Positions 59,701-64,000 of a DNA stretch of 64,000 bases are shown piece by piece. The notes under the pieces were generated by a model, which saw only the letters and a list, made by a program, of their open reading frames with translations, had not been told where the DNA came from and searched no databases. The stretch comes from Paroedura picta (taxonomy: Eukaryota; Chordata; Lepidosauria; Squamata; Gekkonidae). The position numbers and the translations under genes were made by a program. Position 1 is the first letter of the stretch; every line of letters begins with the position of its first letter. The stretch spans positions 10,908,501 to 10,972,500 of the forward strand of contig NC_135384.1 of NCBI RefSeq assembly GCF_049243985.1, read 5' to 3'.

Positions 59701-60153
59701 AGAGGGATGAATGGGAGCTGCTGGAGGCGAAAGCGCTCAACTGGCTTCAAGCAACTGCAGGTGAGGGGTTGTGACGGAGGGAAGAAAGGATCCCGACAAC
59801 AGGGCGAGAGGGATACAAGGCTGAGAGTGGAGCTACAACATTCGCCTCCAGCCCATCTCATGTCCTCATGAGGGTCCAGTTCTCCCCACAACTCCTCTCC
59901 CCACAACCTGAAATCATTGGGGGAAATAGCCCTGTGCTTACCACTCTCTCTACCCCCTTGTCTGCTGTACCCTTAGTGTCTCCACTATTGCCGGACAGCA
60001 CCATTCCCCCCTCCCCAAGGGCAACGAAGTGTACACTGTATTTTCTCTGTAACCTTTCCTCTGTGTCTCGTAGGGTCTCGTGTAGCAGACTGCGTGGAGA
60101 CTGGAAACTCAGTGCTGGGCAGCAGTGTGAGCCCCCAGACGTTGGGTCTCTGA
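44752..60153 (+). CDS. VWA5A: VWA5A-like gene 3 (VIT + VWA domain protein), 20 coding exons
   Basis: Coding exons: 44752-44791, 45576-45778, 46857-47079, 47491-47663, 48032-48146, 48302-48480, 48754-48842, 50088-50232, 50955-51034, 52116-52230, 52451-52615, 52760-52863, 53686-53891, 55544-55645, 56082-56192, 56610-56645, 57824-57859, 58823-58974, 59637-59760, 60074-60153. The sum is 2478 nt, 825 aa if both 36-nt linker exons are used. Exon lengths are identical to gene 2 throughout except for the additional exon 57824-57859. The MIDAS residues (DRSGS, LGGT, FTDGE) are kept. Differences from gene 2 by eye are few in exons 2-13, for example ELWYKN for ELRYKN and GTLMGD for GSLMGD. The acceptor before 52760 is AAG instead of CAG, which is still a valid AG. 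The gene is the product of the roughly 20-kb tandem duplication that also holds gene 2. Confidence 0.91.
44856..45302 (-). mobile_element. hAT-type MITE carrying a nested second MITE
   Basis: Copy of the CAGCCTTTCTCAA family, ending TTGAGAAAGGCTG, split by the CAGGGGTAGTCAA element at 44890-44999. The related sequence in gene 2 (26994-27248) is not split. Confidence 0.65.
44890..44999 (+). mobile_element. hAT-type MITE nested in another MITE
   Basis: Exact 8-bp flanks CCCTAGGG, a sequence that occurs within the host MITE (AACCCTAGGGTTTCTCG). Confidence 0.82.
46074..46403 (+). mobile_element. hAT-type MITE (CAGCCTTTCTCAA family), gene 3
   Basis: Starts CAGCCTTCCTCAAC after CCTTAGAC and ends near GAAAGGTTA before CCTTTAGAC. 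The same element in gene 2 (27557-27868) lacks its left end together with the sequence between it and exon 2. Confidence 0.65.
46495..46581 (-). mobile_element. Short CR1 3' end, private to gene 3
   Basis: AATCATAGAATCCTAGAGTT to GCATCCTAA, flanked by AAGTG on both sides (46490-46494 and 46582-46586). Gene 2 has the unoccupied site GTCAAGTGGCGAGC at about 27949, so the insertion followed the duplication. Confidence 0.8.
49550..49785 (+). repeat. 27-bp minisatellite, gene 3 intron (about 9 monomers)
   Basis: Same monomers as at 30915-31070, with a four-monomer block (108 bp) present twice. Confidence 0.8.
51220..51510 (+). mobile_element. tRNA-derived SINE, second family (gene 3)
   Basis: Duplicate of the 32501-32790 insertion, with the same flanking TATTGTTTTAATG sequence. 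Confidence 0.8.
53270..53640 (+). repeat. Tandem SINE 3' halves in gene 3 (three units)
   Basis: Units of about 135 bp, each ending in AAGAACCAACTCTTCTTC. There is one more unit than in gene 2. Confidence 0.7.
54078..54200 (+). mobile_element. Palindromic hAT-type MITE (gene 3, shared site)
   Basis: Same ATCTACAG target duplication as at 35194-35316. The right terminus has decayed to GACTATCCATG. Confidence 0.8.
55218..55353 (+). mobile_element. Palindromic hAT-type MITE (gene 3, shared site)
   Basis: Same CCTTAGAA target duplication as at 36314-36449. Confidence 0.8.
56248..57580 (+). repeat. Local tandem duplication inside gene 3, first unit
   Basis: It starts at CTCACTAGACATG and runs through exon L3a, a LINE tail and the start of the sequence ahead of the 58823 exon, stopping at GGCTACGTAT. 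The sequence then jumps back to CTCACTGGACATCC. The second unit covers 57581 to about 58790, has an internal deletion near its start, and contains exon L3b. Gene 2 has one unit only. Confidence 0.75.
56610..56645 (+). other. Gene 3 linker exon L3a (36 nt)
   Basis: Encodes APKACLALQSAS between a TTTTCACAG acceptor and a GTAATG donor. It lies in the first unit of a local tandem duplication and is close to gene 2 exon L3. Confidence 0.7.
57581..58790 (+). repeat. Local tandem duplication inside gene 3, second unit
   Basis: Second copy of the 56248-57580 segment, beginning at CTCACTGGACATCC and rejoining the single-copy sequence at GGCTACGTATTCCTGG. It contains linker exon L3b and another copy of the LINE 3' tail (about 58000-58425). 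Confidence 0.72.
57824..57859 (+). other. Gene 3 extra linker exon L3b (36 nt)
   Basis: Encodes APMNFTVLQDTS. Splice sites (TTTTCACAG acceptor, GTAATT donor) and both phases are kept, so it can be included without disturbing the frame. It lies in the second unit of the local duplication and has diverged from L3a more than L3a has from gene 2. Confidence 0.65.
59072..59364 (-). mobile_element. tRNA-derived SINE, second family, private to gene 3
   Basis: Flanked by a 16-bp target duplication, CTGAGCATAATGTTAA. Gene 2 shows the empty site GATGAGCATAATGTAAAGCC at about 39358. The insertion therefore came after the tandem duplication. Confidence 0.85.
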
Positions 60154-60520
60154 GCTCCTCTGTGCTCCCTCGTGCCTTAAAACTGGAGTTCTCCTGCTTC
60201 ACTCCCTCTTCGCATCCTGCCCAAGTGGAACCAGCCGCTTCCATGAGGACTGGATGGAAAGCCTTGGCCAGTCGTCCGTTCTCGTGCCTGAGGGTCTTCC
60301 TCGCCGGTGTGTTGGGGCTCTGCCATGCCCGGGAGCTGCTGCACTTTCCCCAGCTATGAAGTGCCTACTGGTCCCATGTCCTCATTCCCAGCACATACTG
60401 TGTGGCAAGCACAGGAAGGCTCTGCCCTTCATAGGCTCTGTGGTTGTAAATGCTTAGCATTAGTCTCAGATGGAGGAGAAATCTCAAAACGAACTCTAAG
60501 GCTGCTAATCGGGTGTGAGC

Positions 60521-60526
60521 AATAAA
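60521..60526 (+). terminator. Poly(A) signal of gene 3
   Basis: AATAAA in GTGAGCAATAAATACGG, about 370 bp after the TGA. Just downstream, the sequence departs from that of gene 2, and the second signal seen there is missing. Confidence 0.6.
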
Positions 60527-60636
60527 TACGGTTTCTGGAAACGCAACTCACATCGTCATCCTCGGCCTGCAGCCAAGGCCTTCCTGGCCTTCTTCAATGG
60601 GGTGGCAGGTTTCAGTAGATGAGCGACAGGGCTGTG

Positions 60637-60714
60637 AGTGTCCTGCATTGTGCAGGGGGTTGGACTAGATGACCCAGGAGATCCCTTCCACGTCTGTGAT
60701 TCTATGATTCTTTG
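60637..60714 (+). mobile_element. CR1 LINE 3' end
   Basis: GTGCAGGGGGTTGGACTAGA through GATTCTATGATTCT, the usual CR1 3' tail in forward orientation. Confidence 0.7.
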
Positions 60715-60961
60715 TAAGAATCCAGTGTGGTGGTGCAACCATCAGGAGGGCTCTCTGTGTAGAACTTTTTGTAGGGTTGTGGGGAGGTTCAGTGGGATGC
60801 TCAGAAGACAGGAGTATTTTAGGAGTGACTTGTGATCACAGGTACATTCCGAGTAGAACACCCATCCACCATTCAGTGTAGTAATGCAAGTAAGCTTTCA
60901 GAAATAGGTCTGTGTAATTTCTGTGGGTTTGGTGGGGCAGAACCACACCATGAAAAGTTAA

Positions 60962-61204
60962 GCCTTCAGCATCACCCTTGGCAGCTTGGGGGCGAATCGC
61001 CTCTCCTCGGGCCAGAGGCAGGAGGGTCTCGGCAAGCCCTTCAGCTTCAATGGCCTGGGGATTTGGACCCTGATCAATGTGTTTCTCCTTGGGGTCAGTT
61101 ACATGGGCCCTACATACATCTCCCTCTATATCTTACTCTCTCCGCGGCAAGCATCGGACATGGATCGGCGGCAGGACGGACACAAACCGAACCTCGAAAT
61201 GTAG
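60962..61204 (+). other. Unrecognised open frame with one hydrophobic segment
   Basis: From a possible acceptor (AAGCCTTCAG, ending 60970) the frame reads ITLGSLGANRLSSGQ, then a hydrophobic stretch near 61051-61135 (GLGIWTLINVFLLG), and a polar tail ending DGHKPNLEM and TAG. The peptide looks less random than most frames here and could be the last exon of a small membrane protein or a retrocopy fragment. I do not recognise it. The matching part of unit 2 (40560-41020) has no such frame, so it would be an insertion in, or loss from, one unit. Confidence 0.25.
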
Positions 61205-61761
61205 GCATATAAGTGTGTGTTTCCTTAGGAGCACATATATTTAATGTACAGTATCTGTCCTTAAGACGCCTTTAACTGAAGGTAAAATAAAATGGATGGA
61301 TCATTCGCGGCTGGGGGTGGAGAGTTAAGCATTAACAGAAACCTGTTGCTTGGGAGAACTTCCTACTAATGTCCACCTGGTGGAGCTCTGTACTCACTGA
61401 AAGCCCCAGCAGTATTTTTAAAGCCAGCAGGATAAGGGTTCCCCCCCCCCCTGTTGGTTTATGCCTCTGGTTATAGACCACCCATGCAAACCGGCCCTCC
61501 TGTGGTCTGACTGCACAACAAGAACTTCCCAAGTTTGCTACTGTAACTATGCAGCAATGGGCTTTGCGTGGCATAGAGGTAAATAACATCACGCTGCTAT
61601 TAAAAGGGCAGCTAGAGAGACCCGTTGAAAAGCTGGCAGTCCTAACAACACTGCACTTGAATTCCAAGCACAGACCTCACAGCTAGGGCTCCTTCCTGCT
61701 TGAAGTCAACTTCCAGCTATGAAAATCTTCCAGAGAAGGAGGAGGAGGAGAAGAAGAAGAA

Positions 61762-62033
61762 GAAGAAGAGTTGGTTCTTATATGCCACTTTTCTCTACCC
61801 GAAGGAGGCTCAAAGTGGCTTACAGTTGCCTTCCCATTCCTCTCCCCACAACAGACACCCTGTGGGGTGGGTGAGGCTGGGAGAGCCCTGAGATCACTGC
61901 TCAGTCAGAACAGTTTTATCAGTGCTGTGGGGAGCCCAAGGTCACCCAGCTGGCTGCATGTGGGGGAGTGCAGAATCGAACCCAGCATGCCGGATTAGAA
62001 GTCCGCACTCCCAACCACTACACCAAAACTGCA
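61762..62033 (-). mobile_element. tRNA-derived SINE (TTC-tailed family)
   Basis: Reverse copy with a (GAA)n lead, then GAGTTGGTTCTTATATGCC to ACTACACCAAAAC, just outside the end of unit 3. A similar older, degraded copy lies at about 63360-63530. Confidence 0.65.
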
Positions 62034-62661
62034 CATGAAGTCCCTATTAAAAGAGAAGGAATTGGGGGCAGGGGGGGTCCTTATACTCAGAATGTGGAGG
62101 CAGGAAGAAGTTCCTTGCATCCATTTGGAGAAACTGCGCCGTCCTTTACAGCGTGTGGCTCGCCCGTTCAATTTTTCTTGGCGCATCCTTTGCCCTCCCT
62201 TGGCATGAAAAGTGACACGACCAGCTTCTAGAGACTTAAAAGCGGACATTGTCCCTATTTTTTTGTTCTCTTTTCCTCCCTGCTCAGGATGCCAATTTTC
62301 CTCCAGGCCTTTAAAAATGTTTTGTTCCGTGTCGTGTACGTCAAAGCCTTTGCACGCCTTGTTAAAAGCGTCCCTTGATTTCTGCCATTTAATAAAAATT
62401 GTGATGATAAATACTTGGCATGACAGCCCAGCTGGTAGGCGTGTTTTGGGTGCCATCAATTTGCTGCCAACCTACGGCAGCCCTGTCAGTTAATGGCCTC
62501 CAAAATGTCCTATCAGATCCTGCGTAGACCTTCCCAGATGCCAGCCTTCCACTCTTACGGTTGTCACCGTATTAGATTTCGGCCTGATTTAACTTGACAC
62601 AAGTCACATCCAACATGGCTGGTTCAGGCTTGTAAATGGCCCCTTGCCTCATCACCTAGGG

Positions 62662-63002
62662 CAGCCTGTCTCACCTTTTTTGTTCTTGAGAAACCCCAGA
62701 AACATTCTTCAGGCTTCCAGAAATCCCAGAAGTGGCCCAGTCGTGCAGAATATGGTTGGGAAGCAGAGCTGGTACACATCTAACCCAGGGTCTCTCCCCT
62801 TCCCACCCATTCCAGGCCCATCGCTGGCTATTTTGAGGGGGTGGGCAAGTTGACATGACCCTAAATGGCGATAGCACCCGATCAATGTCAAACAAAATTT
62901 TTGAAAAAATAAAAAATTAATTAACTCCCACCCAATCGGGAAACCCTTCCAGGGCTGTCAAGAAACCCCCGGGTTTCCCGAAATCCTGATTGAGAAAGCT
63001 TG
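62662..63002 (+). mobile_element. hAT-type MITE (CAGCCTTTCTCAA family)
   Basis: CAGCCTGTCTCACC to TTGAGAAAGCTTGG, with the family interior (CTTCAGGCTTCCAGAAATCC). Outside the gene array. Confidence 0.65.
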
Positions 63003-64000
63003 GACTAGGGTGACCAGGCGTTGCCTTCTTATGTTAAGGGATTATTTTTCAAGCCACCCATGTGCCAAAAGCAAGTCACCTTTCCACGTGGGCAGGTAAG
63101 CGGAGGGAACTTGGAACTCTCTTCTGTAGCTTGGCTTGTTTGTATTGCACCTAACCATGATGTTATCATTCCACAGCCAGGCTGGTTACAAGAATAAGTC
63201 ATACTCTATTTATTTTTGTTTTTTAAAGGAGACAGGGCCCACGGTCCGTTGTCTCACAGGCACACAAATCACGGCACCTCGATGCCTTTCTCCTTCTTTG
63301 TGATTTACAATTATTTTTACCCCATTTTTTCCTCCCTGATGGGGATCCAAAGCAGTTTACACCAGCCCTCTCCCTCCATTTTTCCCCCCTTACACGAATA
63401 ACCCTGCAAGGTAGCTCAGGCTGAGAGAGACTGACAGTCCAAAGGTTCCCGGTTGAGCTTCCATGACAATTCGAACCTGGTTCTTACAGGTCTAATCCTG
63501 ACACTCTTAACCACTGCACCACACCAGTGGAGCAGGTTGACCTTGTAATGCATTATTCCCTTCGCAGCCTTCTCCCCGGCACCATCTCCTAATCTGTTTA
63601 ATTGCAGACGTAGGATTTCTATCGAAATACTTTCCATTTCTCTCACTGCGTGTCAGATTCATCCTGGTTTTTCATCCCAGATTGTCCGTGAAGATGATGA
63701 GGGGTGCTGTTGCCACCTCTCCGCCTACTGTATTCTAACAGCTGAAGTGAAAGTTGCGAGGTTTCTTCACCACCATCCCCTCCGGCCACCAGTTGCCAGC
63801 TCCAAACTGGAGACTCCTGGAGATTTTGAGATGGAGCCTAGAGAGGGTAAGAACCTCAGTGGCGTACAAGGCCATAGAGTCCATCCTCCAGAGTGTCCAT
63901 TTTCTCTGAGGGAACTGATCTCTAGTGTGGAGATGAGTTGAAATTCCGGGAGATCACCAGGCCCCACCTGGAGGCTGGCCTCCCTACCTGTGTTACATTA

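Larger units (their letters stand above)
41578..61641 (+). repeat. Tandem duplication unit 3 (carries gene 3), about 20.1 kb
   Basis: Starts at TCTGGAAAGCAAAGGG, directly after the end of unit 2. It ends at CTGGCAGTC (about 61641), the same sequence that ends unit 2, after which similarity stops. The junction at about 41577 therefore marks a head-to-tail duplication. Length differences from unit 2 are explained by private insertions, deletions and repeat number changes described elsewhere. Confidence 0.8.
61642..64000. other. Right flank of the array, repeats only
   Basis: A TTC-tailed SINE, a hAT-type MITE, an old SINE remnant and an interspersed repeat account for much of the sequence. No exon with splice sites or a recognisable domain is seen. 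Confidence 0.6.

Noticed and set aside
1-64000. Retroviral, LTR or other capsid-bearing elements
   Set aside because: None recognised. The mobile elements seen are LINEs, SINEs and DNA-type MITEs.

Overview
The window looks like nuclear DNA of a squamate reptile, possibly a gecko. That reading rests on the repeats: CR1-type LINE 3' ends, tRNA-derived SINEs with TTC tails, hAT-type MITEs and lizard-style LINE tails. It also rests on vertebrate gene structure, with short exons, GT-AG introns, CpG-rich promoters and AATAAA signals. The species assignment is an inference. I see no prokaryotic or organellar features and no retroviral or LTR elements.

The content is a tandem array of three genes, all on the + strand, that encode VWA5A-like proteins (VIT domain plus von Willebrand factor A domain; family of human VWA5A/BCSC-1). 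Gene 1 occupies about 500-18340 (17 coding exons, about 758 aa). Gene 2 occupies about 22200-40560 (19 coding exons, 813 aa). Gene 3 occupies about 42100-60530 (20 coding exons, 825 aa if all are used). All exons I read are open and join in consistent phase, and all three proteins keep the metal-binding (MIDAS) residues. I therefore read all three as intact genes, not pseudogenes.

Genes 2 and 3 lie in a direct tandem duplication of about 20 kb: unit 2 is about 21858-41577 and unit 3 about 41578-61641. The junction is visible at about 41577. Gene 1 is an older, more diverged paralogue. Its introns are mostly unalignable to the others, but some exon segments are almost identical, which suggests patchy gene conversion.

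The most distinctive point is the linker between the VWA half and the C-terminal domain. It is built from small symmetrical phase 1-1 exons whose number differs between genes: one in gene 1, three in gene 2, four in gene 3. Two of these linker exons are themselves duplicates of each other. Gene 3 gained or kept an extra one through a local 1.3-kb tandem duplication. A GC-AG intron is kept at the same place in all three genes.

Introns and spacers are packed with mobile elements. Several are shared by genes 2 and 3 at the same site, so they predate the duplication. Others sit in only one copy with an empty site in the other, so they postdate it. From about 60560 to 64000 there is only repeat-rich DNA and one unrecognised short open frame.
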